A DNA stretch of 64,000 nt from Pyropia haitanensis (taxonomy: Eukaryota > Rhodophyta > Bangiophyceae > Bangiales > Bangiaceae), in contig SDUX01000002.1 of assembly GCA_008729055.1 (NCBI GenBank), positions 6,611,485-6,675,484 on the forward strand, written 5' to 3'. Position 1 is the first letter of the stretch, and every line of letters begins with the position of its first letter. The notes under the pieces are model-generated. The model did not search any database, had not been told where the DNA came from, and saw only the letters and a list, made by a program, of their open reading frames with translations. Both the position numbers and the translations under genes were made by a program. Shown here one piece after another: positions 30,479 to 42,460 of this stretch.

Positions 30479-31548
30479 CCCACCCGCCCGTCGGTCGGTG
30501 CGACCCGGTGCAGCGCCTTCCACGGCGGCCGCGTTGGTGGCGGCCGCCGCGCGCGCTGCGCCCCCCCCCCCCCCCCCACCGCCGCGGCGGCGCGACGCCC
30601 GGCCATGTCGGTCGGCGGGGGCCTCCCCCCCCCCGCGGTGCCGCGGTCGGTGGTGATCGCCGGCGGCACCGGCTTTGTCGGCTCCGCGCTCGTGGCCCGG
30701 CTGCTCGCGCTGCGGGTGCCGTCCATCACCGTCCTCTCCCGGTCGGCGCAGCCGCCGCGGGAGGGCGTCACGCACGTGGTGTGGGCGCCGTCGACGGGGG
30801 AGCGCGGGTGGGAGGCGTGCCTCGCTGGCGCCGAGGCGGTCATCAACCTGGCCGGCGCGCCGGTCGTGTCGCGCTGGTCCCGCGAGGGGATGGCGGAGAT
30901 TATGGCCTCCCGGCAGGACGCAACGTCGTCGCTGGTGGCGGGGATGGAGCGGGCGGGCGGGACGGCGGCGCTGGTTAGCGCCTCGGCGGTGGGCTACTAT
31001 GGGAGCACCCCGGTGGGGGGGGAGCCGATGACCGAGGACTCGCCGCCCGCGGCCGATGACTTTCTCGCCGACCTGTGCGTGTCGTGGGAGGCGGCGGCCA
31101 ACGCCTACTCGGGGCGCGTCGCGATTGCGCGGCTGGGGGTGGTGCTCGGCGCGGGCGGCGGCGCGCTCGCCAAGATGCTCCCCGCGTTCAAGGTCTTTGC
31201 GGGCGGCCCCGTCGGGAGTGGCGACCAGGTGGTCAGCTGGGTGTCGCTGGAGGACGTGGTCGACGTCCTCATCACCGCCGCCGCGAGCCCCGACTACCGC
31301 GGCGTGTACAACCTCACCGCCGAGTCGCCCGTGACGATGAAGGAGATGGCGGGCGCGCTCGGCCGGGCGCTCAAGCGGCCGAGCCTGGTGCCCGTCCCGG
31401 GCGCCGCCCTCACCGCCCTGTACGGCCAGGGCGCGCGGGTGGTGCTCGAGGGGCAGCGCGTGCTGCCGACCCGCCTGGGGGGGGGGGGTGGGTGTGGCGG
31501 TACGACAATATTGATGACGTGATGAAGCACGTGGCGGAGCAGGTTTGA
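30371..31548 (+). CDS. TIGR01777/SulA-like NAD(P)-binding epimerase-family protein, plastid (frame break)
   Basis: Extended short-chain dehydrogenase fold. Plant homologues (GC1/SulA) sit at the plastid inner envelope and influence chloroplast division; bacterial YfcH is of unknown substrate. From ATG 30371 an Ala/Arg-rich leader of about 90 residues fits a transit peptide; a Met about 30604 starts the mature-like region. Motifs: VVIAGGTGFVGSALVARL (nucleotide-binding Gly motif), GAEAVINLAGAPV, the family segment MASRQDATSSLV, SASAVGYYGS, then WEAAANAY, ARLGVVLG, FAGGPVGSGDQVVSWV, YNLTAESPVTMKEMA and GQRVLPTRL. The C-terminal WVWRYDNIDDVMKHV lies in another frame after G12 31477-31488; adding one G joins them and gives the stop at 31546-31548. 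Uncorrected, the protein ends at 31522. Confidence 0.85.
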
Positions 31549-32743
31549 GGGAAGACCACCCTGGGGGGGGGACGGGGGTACGCCCGACCGCACGCGGGGA
31601 ACTCAGTGCCCAGATTCTCGTCTACTGCTGGGGGCGACACGGGCCGCGAGGCCAAGCCAGTGGCGGCATCGTCACTGTCGTTGTGCGACTATCTGTGCCT
31701 GTGGTCTGTCTGGCCTGCGTGCGCCGTCTGTGTATGCAATCATCCGGGTTATGCACAGAAGACGTCATGTTGCTTGGTCTGGAGTGCTGTTGCAGCAGGT
31801 TGCTCTATGACGATGTGCGCTTGCATCGTGCCGAACGGTGTGTGTTGGCGGCGGTGTCGATACATTGGAGTGTATTCGGTCCTGTTCCGCACTGCTACTA
31901 GAAGTCCCATTGCCTCACGCCGCGCCCTGTACATGTTTCACCCAGCGTGTTTTCCAGAAACCAAGGGTTGGTCGTGGGAGTTGAAGCGTAGGTGGGCGCT
32001 GTTTCCTCGTCCTGCACTCGTATGCGCGATGATCAGACTGCTGGTGTGAGAAGCCCGTATGGCTGGCATCTGCTGGACTCACTCAGTCAGAGTCGTGGCT
32101 GCTGGAGACCGAACCATATCCACGGGCTTCTATCAGTCCTGGAACATCACACCCAGTGCGTGGGAGTGGTTCATAGAGAGAGCGCCACTGTAGACCATTC
32201 GGTTCATGGCGCGATCTTGGAGTCCACAGTGCACGAACAGCGCCTGCTGCACACTGCCCAGTCAACTTCACTGTGTCGATGATTGACGATACAGTAGCTC
32301 GTGCGTGTGCGATGACAGATGCCTTGGCGCTTGCTGCCTCTTGGCCCACTGCCCCACATCCTGCGTCGCTTGATCAAGTCGTAAGTTACCCACATCCCAC
32401 TCAGCAGCGCGCCTCAACACTGCAAGGTGGCGATCCGTACGCAGCGGACGGTCATGACACAGTGCGAGCAGGGAGAGAACAAGACCGGAAAACGTTGTGT
32501 AGTGGTTCTATGTACATAGGAAGCTACCGCCTAGAGTCTCACGAACGGTTAACCGGTGCCACGGTCGCGGCCAGGCAGCACGCGGACACACAACAGGATT
32601 GTGCCCGAGGAATACATATGAGTAGGGGGGGTCATGCCGTGACCGCAGCGACAAACAGCGGAGGCGGTGGAAGACCTAGGGAGAAAAGAAAAAAGTGCGT
32701 TCGCGCGCACCAACAGCCACGGCGGCGGATTGGCAGCTGCCCC
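31549..32743. other. AT-richer convergent spacer
   Basis: Between the stops of the SulA-like and Mpv17 genes, clearly less GC-rich than coding DNA. Open frames are short and unlike any family. Presumably two 3'UTRs and spacer; nothing else recognised. Confidence 0.45.
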
Positions 32744-33365
32744 TTACGACTTGGCCGCCGCGCCCTTGGAGGCGGTCATGCTCAGAAAGGCAATCCACGC
32801 GGTGCTGACCGCGTTGACGTACAGGACGCGCAGGCCGAGCGGGATGACCCCAAAGTTAATGATGTGCGCGAGCGGCCACACCTTCCACGACGCCACGAGC
32901 GTCGACGGCAGCCGCGACGTCACCGCCTCGCGCACGTCGACAAACTGCCCCCCCTCGGTGAGGACGAGGTAGCCAAAAAAGATGCTCGTAAAGACGGGCG
33001 CAAACAGCAGCTGGTCCGCCGCCACCTTGCCCGCAATGCCCGCCACGCCCGGCAGCCGCACCACCCGCTCCAGCAGGTTGTACCACGCGTGGCCGGCGGG
33101 GCCTTGGAGGACCAGCCCAAACGCGGCAAACCGGGCGAGGCGGGGCAGGTCCAGGCTGCCCAGCGCCGTGCCCGTCAGCACCTGCGCGAGCGTGTCGCCG
33201 AGGCCGACCAGGACGCCCGCGGTGATGGCCTTGGTCCGCACCGGCGCCGCCTCGAGGGCGCCCAGGTAGGCCGTCCACGAGCGGAGGAGGAGGGCGCCCA
33301 CGCCGGCGGCGCCCCCGCCCGCGGCCGCGGAAAACTCGTCCGCACCCTCCCCACCACCACCCGCA

Positions 33366-33400
<35 letters not shown>

Positions 33401-33721
33401 CCTACCCCCGCTGCCGCCGCGGCCACCAGGGGGTGGCGCCGGGCCGCCCGCGCCCCGCGACAGCGGCGGCGCCGTCGACGACAGGAACTCGTTGGGCGTC
33501 GAGCGGCGGGCGCCAAAGGCGGGCCCGCCCGGCCCGCCCGACGGGTGGGGCGTCGGCGACGACACCATGGACGGGGGCGTCCGGCCACGGGCGGCGGCGG
33601 CCGCGCGGGTGGTGGGGGGGGTGGACAGCCGCGACGACAGGCGGAGCACGCTGGGCGTCGGCGCCCGCACGGCCGCCCGGGGGAAGGCCGATGTCAGCGC
33701 AAAGGCCATGGAGGACACCAT
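32744..33721 (-). CDS. Mpv17/PMP22 family membrane protein
   Basis: 325 residues. The C-terminal ~190 form the family domain: RSWTAYLGALEAAPVRTKAITAGVL, GLGDTLAQ, the signature LQGPAGHAWYNLLERVV, DQLLFAPVFTSIFFGYL and the terminal SWKVWPLAHIINFGVIPL with YVNAVSTAWIAFLS. Four hydrophobic helices are evident. Relatives act in inner mitochondrial, peroxisomal or plastid membranes and are thought to form channels. The first ~130 residues contain Ser/Arg/Ala-rich leader and a poly-Gly stretch, fitting an organelle transit peptide. Start ATG 33721 is the first Met; a second (MAFALTS) is four codons in. The C-terminus AAAKS is not a strong peroxisomal PTS1. The frame is unbroken. Confidence 0.9.
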
Positions 33722-35084
33722 GGTGGGGAAGGTGTGCGAGGGGGACGGCGCACGATTGGGGGGAGGTGGAGAGCGTGCAGTGACGCGTAAGGTGGCAGTC
33801 ACAGTTGGGGGGGGGGGGGGGAGGACGCAGCGGAGCGGCCGTTGTGGTTGTGGAGGGGGAGGGGGGGGGGGGGGGGGGAAGCGGCAGCGGGAGATGATGG
33901 TCGTCCTGGCAGGGGTGGGTGGGTGTGGGCGGGTGGCACTGCACCTGCCAGTTTTGTAGGGCGCCGCCGCGCGGCGACAGGAGAGGCGCGCCGCCCCCCG
34001 GCCACTCTGTTGCGGCGGCCGCCGTCGCCGCCGGCGACCGGCCCCAGTGGCGCGCGCGCGTCTGCCAGCGCAGCCCGCCCCCCCCACCGGTCAGGGGCGC
34101 CCGTGCCAGTCCCGCCGCCGCGGTTGCACGCGCGTGACGCCTCCCGGCGGCGGCGTCGCCGCGACGGCGCACCCGCCCCCCCCCCCCCCGCCCCCAGCGC
34201 GGGTGTGCTCGCGCGCCGGTTCGGGCGCCGCCGGCGGCGGCGGCGGCAGGAGGACGCGACCCCCAACGAGCGGCTGTGGCGTGCCCGGCAGCGCCGGACG
34301 TGGGGCTGACCGCCGACCGGGGCGACCGCGGGGGCGGATGCAGCGGAAACCCCCGCGCCACGACCAATGGGAAGCGGCCCGCCGCCGCGCGCGACGCGGC
34401 GGCGTGCCGCTGGCCGCCGCCGCCGCCGGGCCGACACGCGGGCGATGGAGTGCAAACGGGCGGCGGCGGGACACGGGGGGTGACAAATAAAGAAAAAAAC
34501 GTCGGAAATCTTCAGATGGGGGAGGCCGCTTGATGGTGTATCTCGGTGAGCACGGCGCAACGTAGGGGGGGCGGCGAGCGGCTGAGCGCCGCCGCCTCAG
34601 TCCCGTGCAAAAAAAAGACCTCCCGCTGAACGGGCGGCCGCGACGGTGGCGGGTGTGCCGCCCGAGTGGGGCGCCGCTGGCTGGCCAACGTGAGGCGCAC
34701 AGTCGCATCCGCCACCCGCACGTGTGGAAGCGAGTGGATGGATTGGCCCCTGCCAATGCAACTACCACGTGTACGAGTTTCCAATAGATGATGGACTTTG
34801 TGGGTGTTTTGACAAGTTGATACGATGACGACGATAATTCTTGTGACGTCCCGCAAGCAAGGCACTTCACGTATGTAAGCCCCACAAGCGAGGCATTTCA
34901 CAATTGTACTCAAGCGCCGGCCACTTGATCCGTCGGCCGCGGTGCCGGCGGACGCCGGCGGCGCCCACCCTCCGCCGTCGTCGCCGCCACCCACGGCCCA
35001 CCCCCTTCGAGGCCACCGGCCGGTGCGGCGGCTGACCTTGACCGAGCCCCAACTGTTGTCGGCGCACCCACGCGCACGCGGCGT
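33722..35084. other. Intergenic region between divergent Mpv17 and midasin genes
   Basis: Purine-rich + strand at 33722-33900 (C/T-rich in the sense of Mpv17). An AT-richer island lies at about 34480-34920 and holds an imperfect direct repeat, GCAAGCAAGGCACTTCAC at about 34853-34870 and CACAAGCGAGGCATTTCAC at 34883-34901. No gene recognised. Confidence 0.45.
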
Positions 35085-35277
35085 CTCCCTCTCGTTCCTC
35101 CCTTTCCCCCCTCTCCTCGCCATCTCCTCTCCCCTACACCCCCTCTCCCCTCGTGGCTCGCCTCACACGGCGTCGGGGCCGTTGTGTGCCGACGTTGTCC
35201 CTCCTCGCGGCAGCGGGAACCCCCCCCCCCCCCCCCCCCCCCCCTCCCGCCCGCCGCCCACACTGCACGCCCCCACG
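35085..35277 (+). promoter_or_regulatory. Pyrimidine-rich leader of midasin
   Basis: C/T-rich stretch (35085-35160) followed by C-runs (35219-35245) directly before the midasin ATG at 35278. Resembles the leaders of other genes here; role inferred. Confidence 0.4.
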
Positions 35278-35597
35278 ATGGGCGCCCCCCCCCCCCCCCC
35301 CCTCCCCCCCGCCGCTCGCCGCCGCCGCGCCCGCTACGCCGCCGCCGCGGCGGTACTTCGCGGCGCCGCCGCCGCCGCACCGGCCGTCGTCGACGCCGCC
35401 GGCCTCGCCGCCGCGCTCGTCCACCACTTTGCCGCCGCCGCCGCCGCCACCGCCGCGGCGGCGCCGGCCGCCGCGCCGGCCGCCGCCGCCACCGCCACCG
35501 CCGCGGCGGTGCCGGCGGTGGCGGCCTACGCGGCACTCGCGCACCTCCTCGAAGCCGACGCCGCCGAAGTCGCCCACGCGCTCGGCCGCCACGTGGC

Positions 35598-35669
<72 letters not shown>

Positions 35670-36347
35670 GGGCGGGCACCCGCCCCCCGCGGCGCGGCCG
35701 CCCGCCGCCGCCGCCGCCGCCACCGCCACCGCCACCACCGCCGCCGCCGTCGGCGTCGCGCCGGCGGCGGTGGCGGGCGTCGCGGCGGTGGCGCGGCTGG
35801 CCGCCGCCGCCCGCGGCGACGCGGCGGTGGTGGCCGCCGCGGCGGCCGCCGCGGCGGCGGCGGTTGCGGGACTGCCCGTGGCGGACCGGTCGGCGTTGGC
35901 CGCCGCGGGGGGGGACGTCCGTGTGGTCGCGCTGCTCGCGGCGGCGGTGGGGCCGCCCCTCGCCGCGGTGTGGCACTGGGCAGACGTGATGGCCGTCGCG
36001 GCGGGTGCCGCCAGTGGCGGCAACGGCGGCGGTGGTGGTGGTGGTGGTGGTGGTGGTGGTGGTGGTGGTGGTGGTGGTGTGGCGGCCGCGGACGCGGCCG
36101 CCGCCATCGCCGCCGTCCGTGGGGTGCGGCGTGATGGCGGCGGCGGGGCGGCGGCGGCGGTGCCGCCGCCGCCGTTTGTGACGGGCCTGGGCGGCGGCTG
36201 GGGCGACGGCGACGCCGCCGCGGCGGCGGCGGTGGTGGGGGGGGGGTGGCGGGCGAGCTCGCCGTCGCCGCCTACGCGCACGACTGCATGCTGCGGCGGG
36301 TGCGCGTGCCGGCGGCGGCGGCCACGCCGGTCGACGCGGCCGACACG

Positions 36348-36394
<47 letters not shown>

Positions 36395-37851
36395 TGGCGT
36401 TGCCGCTGCCGCCGCCGCTGCCGTGCCGCCGCGGTCGCCGGGTGGCGGCGGGGACCCGCCCGCCGCCGCCGACGGTGCCGACGGCGCGGCGGCGGCAGAC
36501 GAGCCGCCCGAGCCGACGGTGGAGGTGGACGCCGCCGCCGCGACGGTGCGGGTTGGCGGCGTGGCGCTGCCGCTGCGCGCGGTCCCCCCCCGCCCCCCCC
36601 CCCCCCCCCTCGGCGGCCGGCGCGGCAGCACGGCACCCGCCGGCGCCGCCCCCGCGTCTGCCGACCCGTTTGTCTACACGCCCACCCTCCGCGCCGCGGC
36701 GCGGACGGCGGCGATCGCCCTCGCCGCCGGCACGCCCGTCCTCATCGACGGCCCCCCCGGCAGTGGCAAGTCGGCGCTGCTGGCCGCCCTCGCGGCCGCG
36801 ACGCGTGCCGCGCCCGCCGCGGTCGTGCGGGTGCACATGGATGCCGCCGCGGGGGGGGAGGAGGCGTTTGGGGAGCTCCTCGGTGGCGTCGTCCCCGCCG
36901 TGGGGGGGGGGGGGAGACCGCGGCCTTTTGCTGGCGGCCGGGGCCGGTTGGTGAGGCGCTCCTGCGCGGGCGGTGGCTGCTGCTCGAGGGGCTGTCTGCC
37001 GCGCCCGTTGGGGGGGGGGGGGGGGGACGCCCGACGCGGCCGTCGCCCGCCTCGCCGCCGCCCGGCCGGGGGGGGCGGTCCACGCGCCGGGCCGGGGGGA
37101 GCCGCTGCGGGTGGCACCGGGCTTTGCGCTGCTCGCCTCCCGCACCGTCCCGGCGGGCACCGCCGACGACGACGACGGTGGCGGCGGCGGCGTCGACGGC
37201 GGCGGCGGCGGCCGCCGCGGTGGTGGTGGCCGCGCGCCGCCGGCGGCGCCGCCCCCCCCGGGTGGCTGGCGCGCCTGGGCGGCCATCCGGCTGCCGGGGC
37301 TGTCCCCCGCCGACCGCGTGGCCATCCTCGGCGGCCGCTTCCCCCGCCTCGCCGCCGCCGGCGCCGTCACCGCCGTCGTCGACGCGCTCGCCGCGGTGGC
37401 GGCCGTGCCGGGCCGCCGCCGGCCGCTGTCGCTCCGCCACGCGGTGGCCATCTGCGGGCGGCTGGCGGCCACGCCGGGCGGCGGTGCGGGGGGGGGGGGG
37501 GGGGGGGGGGGCGGCGACGTGACGCCCCAGGCGGGCCTCGCGGACAGCGTGGACGTGCTCGTCGCCGCCGAGGCGGACCCGCGGGTGCGCCGGGCGGCCG
37601 CGGCGGCGGCGGCGGCGGCGTGGCGGCTGCCGCCGGATGTGGGGTGGCGGCTGGATGAGGTGGCCGCGCCAGACGTGCGGCTGGCGCCGGCGCCCGCCGC
37701 CGCGCAGGGGGGGGGGGGGGGGGTGGCGCTGTGGGTTGGCCGCGCCGCCATCCCGCTGGCGGGCGCGGCGGCGGCGGCCGCTGCCGCCGCCGCCGCCGCC
37801 ACCGCCGCTGCCGGCGACGGCGGCGGCGGTGGCGGCGGCATTCGCCGTGGT

Positions 37852-37888
<37 letters not shown>

Positions 37889-38831
37889 CGCCGCCGCCGC
37901 CGCCGCCGGCAGTGCCGGCCGGCCGGCTCGCCCTCAACCCCCCCACGCGGCGGCTGCTGGAGCGGGTCGCGCGTGCCATCGCCGCCGGCGAGTCCCCCCT
38001 CCTCGTCGGTGAGACCGGCACCGGCAAGACCGCCGCCGTCACCGACCTCGCCGCCCGCAGCGGCCGCCCCCTGCTCGTCCTCAACCTCAGCCGTCAGACC
38101 GACGGCGGGGACCTGCTCGGCGGCTTCCGGGCGGTCGACGCGGCCGCGGCGGTGCCCGCCGCGGCGGCCGCGTTTACCGCCGCGTTTTGTGCGGTCGCGC
38201 CGCGGTCGCGGAACGGGCGGTTTTTGGGCGCGCTCGCCGCGGCGCTGCGCGGGGGGGTGGGGGGCGGCGGGTACGGCCGCGCGCTCGCGCTGATGCGGGG
38301 CGGCATTGACGCGCTGCCGGCGGCGGTCCGGGGGGGGGGGGGGTGGCCGCGGCTCGCCCGCCGGCTGGCGGTGCTGGCGCCGCTGGTGGCGGAGCTGGAG
38401 TGGGGGGGGGGGGCGACCGGCGGCCGCCGCCGCCGCCGCAAGCGGGGGGGGGGGGGGGGGGGGGGGCGCTGACGCCGCCGCGGCCGCCCCGGACGGCGCC
38501 GCCAACGGCGCCGCCGCGGCTGCCGCCGGCCGTGCCGCCGACGGGGAGCCCGCGGTGGGCGCCGCCGCCGCCGCCGCGGACGCGGTGGACGCGGCCGCCG
38601 CGGCCGGCGTGGCCGACGCGGCGACGGCGGCGGCGGCGGCGGCGGTGCGCGCGGCTGCCGCCGACGCGGGCGATGTGGTCATGGCCGACGGGGCGCGCCG
38701 CGCGGGCACGGCGGCGGCGGCGGCGACGGCGGCGGCGGCGGCGGCGGCGGCGGTGGCCGCCGCCCCCAACGGCACGCGGCCGCGCAAGCGGCGGCGGCGG
38801 CGGTCGGCGGCGGCGGCTGCCGCCGCTACCG

Positions 38832-38862
<31 letters not shown>

Positions 38863-41247
38863 CTCGGACGACGCTGCCGACGCCGCCGCGGCCAGCACCC
38901 CCCCTCGCGTTGCTCTGGGTGGCGCCGGCGTGGCCCCCCCCCCTCCCCCCTCCCCCCCCCGGACGACCCCCCCCCCCCCCCCCCCCGCGCGGCCATGGCG
39001 TTTGAGTTTGCCGAGGGCGCCCTCGTCACCGCCATGCGCACCGGCTCGTGGCTGCTGCTCGACGAGGTCAACTTGGCCCCCCCCGAGGCGCTCGAGCGCC
39101 TCGTCGGCGTCCTCGACGACCGGCGGCTGCCGCTGCCCGACGAGGCTGGCGGCTGGGTGGCCGCCGCGCCGGGCTTTGCGCTCCTCGCCGCGATGAACCC
39201 GCCGGGCGACGCGGGCAAGCGGCCGCTGCCGCCGGCGCTGCGCGCCCGCTTCACCGAGCTGTACGTGCCCGACGTGACCGCGCCGGCGGACGTGGCGGCG
39301 CTCGTTGCCAAGCGCCTGTACGGCACCGAGGCGGGCGTCGGTGGTGGTGGCGGCGGCGGCGGCCGCGGTGCCGGCGACGCGCCGCCGGCGGCGGGCGCGC
39401 GCGGGCGCCTCGCCGCCGAGGCCGACACCGCCGCGGCGGTGACCGTGTTTTACGGCGCCGCCGTCGCGGCGGCGCGGTCGGGGGCGGTGGCCGACGCGGC
39501 GGGCCGGCGGGCGCGGTTTAGCCTGCGCTCCCTGTCGCGGGCGGTGGACTTTGCGGCGGGCGTGACGCGGACGCTCGTGTCGTCGTCGGCGGCCGCGGAG
39601 CGCCGCGCGCTGTACGAGGGCGTCCTCGTTGCGTTTGCGGCGGGGCTGCCGGGGGGGGGGCGCGCCGCGGTGGAGCGCCTCGCCGCGGACGCGCTGCTGG
39701 GGGGGTGGGCGCCCGCGGCGGGGGGGGGGTGCCGTCGACGCCCGCGGCGGGCGGCGGCGGCCGGGGGGGGGCGACCGCCCCGGCGGGTGCGCTGGTGGTG
39801 GCGTCGGCGCGGTCGGCGGCGGCGGCGGCGGCGGCGCCGGCCGCGCGGATACCGACGACGCCCTTTGCGGCGGTGACGCGGCCGCCCGCCGGCGCGCGGG
39901 CGGTGCAGGTGGGCGGCTTTTGGCTCGACGCCCACCCGTCGCTGGGTGCCGGCGTCGGCGGCGGCGGCGACGGCGGCGGCGGCACGCCGTCCCGCTCTGC
40001 GGTCGTTGCCGCCACCGGCGACGCGTCGTTTGTCGTCACGCCGAGCGTGGCGGCGACGCTCACCGACGTGTGCCGGGCGCTCGCGGCGGGCGCCCCCCGG
40101 CTGCCGGTGCTCCTCCAGGGCCCCACCGCGGCGGGCAAGACCGCCCTCGTCGCGTACCTCGCCCGCGTCACGGGCCACCCGCTGGTGCGCGTCAACAACC
40201 ACGAGCACACGGACGTGGCCGAGTACCTCGGCTCGTACGTCACCGACGCGGGCGGGCGGCTCGTCCACCGGGACGGCCCCGTCGTTGCCGCCGCGCGCGC
40301 CGGCTCGTGGCTGCTGCTGGACGAGCTGAACCTCGCGCCCGGCGACGTCCTCGAAGCCCTCAACCGGCTGCTCGACGACAACCGGCAGGTGCGCGTGCCG
40401 GGGACGGGGGAGGTGGTCACCGCCGCGCCCGGCTTTGCGGTTTTTGCCACCCAAAACCCGCCCGGCGCGTACGCGGGGCGCAAGACGCTGTCGCGCGCGC
40501 TGCGCGGGCGGTTTGTGGAGCTCCACGTCGGGGGGCTCCCGGACGGGGAGCTCCGGTCGGTGCTCGCCTCGCGCGGGCGGCTGCCCGACTCGTTTGCCGC
40601 CGCGATGCTCGCCGTCCTCCGCGCGCTGGTGCTCCGCCGGTCGGGGGGGCGCCTGTTTGCGGGCGCCGCCGGCGCGGTGACGCCGCGGGACCTCTTCCGG
40701 TGGGCCCGCCGCCGCCCGCGGTCGCGGGCGGAGCTGGCCGCCCACGGGGTGTACCTGCTCGCCGAGCGGTGCCGCGCGCCCGCCGCCGTCGCGGCGGTGC
40801 GCGAGACGGTCGCGGGTGCGGTGGGGGTGGACGCGGCCGCCGTCGCGGACGGCACCCTCTTTGCGCTCGGCCCGTCGGGGGTGGGTGGCGGCGGCGGCGG
40901 GCCCGCGGCGGCCGGCTCGTTTGCCGCCGCCGCCGACGCGCGCGACGTCCGCGACGCGGCGCTCGCGGCGCGGCTGGTCGCCGCCGCCGCGGAGCGGCGC
41001 GTGGCGCTCACGCCGTCCATGCGCCGCATGCTGGTGCTCCTCACCCGCTGCGCGGTCGCGGGGGAGCCCGCGCTCCTCGTCGGCGGCACGGGGTGTGGCA
41101 AGACCACCGCCGTCGCGGTCGTTGCGGCCGCGCTGGGCGTGCCGCTCGCGACGGTCAACGCGCACCGGCATACCGAGACGGCCGACTTTATTGGCGGCTT
41201 CCGGCCCGTCCGGGGGGGGGGGGGGGGTGCCGCCGCCGACGCGGCCG

Positions 41248-41288
<41 letters not shown>

Positions 41289-42406
41289 AGCGGCAGCGGC
41301 GGCGGCAGCGGCGAGGCCGGACCGCGGCCGCTGTTCCAGTGGGTAGACGGGCCGCTGGTGGCGGCGATGCGGGGCGGCAGCGCCATCCTCCTCGACGAAA
41401 TTAACATGGCCGACGACGCGGTGACGGAGCGGCTCAACAGCGTCCTCGAAGACGATGCGACGCTCCTCCTCACCGAGCGTGGGGGGGTGGACCCGCCGCC
41501 GCCGCCGCCGCCGTCGCCGCCGCCGTCTTCATCGACACCACCGCCACGACCGGCCGGTCGCGGCCGCCACAACGGGCGGCCGTCCGCACAGCCGTCGCCC
41601 CCCACCGCGGCGGCGGCCGCCGCCGCGGCCGCGGGTGGCGGCGTCGAGGTAGTCACCGCCGCCCCCGGCTTCCGCGTGTTTGCAACGATGAACCCCGGCG
41701 GCGATTACGGCAAGAAGGAGCTGTCGCCCGCCCTCCGCAACCGCTTCACCGAGGTGTGGGTGCCGCCGCCAACGTCGGCCGAGGACGTGGCGGCGGTCGT
41801 TGGCACCCGCCTCCCGGGCGGGGGGCACCCGGCCGTCGCCGCCGCCGCCGCCGCGATCGTGACGGCCGCGACGGCGCTGCTGCCGCGGGGCGGGGAGGCG
41901 GGCGGCGGCCGCCGCCGCCGGCAGCACGGCATCCCCGTCTCCCTCCGCGACGTGGCCGCGTGGGCCGAGTTTGTCGCCGTCACGTCGCGCCCGTGGGTGG
42001 CCGCCACCGCCGCCCGTGACGCCGCCGCGGCGGCGCGTGACGCCACCGCCGCCGCCGCCGCGGTGGGCCGTGCGGGCGCCGCCGACGAGGCGGACCCGAC
42101 GGCCGCCACCGCCGCCCTCCACCCGCTCGTCGCGTACGCGCACGGCGCGCGGCTGGTGCTGCTCGACGGCGTCGCCGTGGGGGGCGCCGCCGCGGCCAAC
42201 GCGGCCGCCGCCGCCGCCGCGTGGCGGGCGGTGCTGTCGCTCGTGCCGCCGCCGCTGCGCGCCGAGGCGGCGGCGGCAGACCTGTGTGCGGCCGCCGCGG
42301 GCGCGGCTGGACCGGCGGGGGCACCCGCGGCCGTGCCGCCGGCGGGCGCCGCGGCGGCGGGTGCCACCGTTTTTGGCGCGTTTACGCTGCCGCGGCTGGG
42401 CGCGGC

Positions 42407-42460
<54 letters not shown>

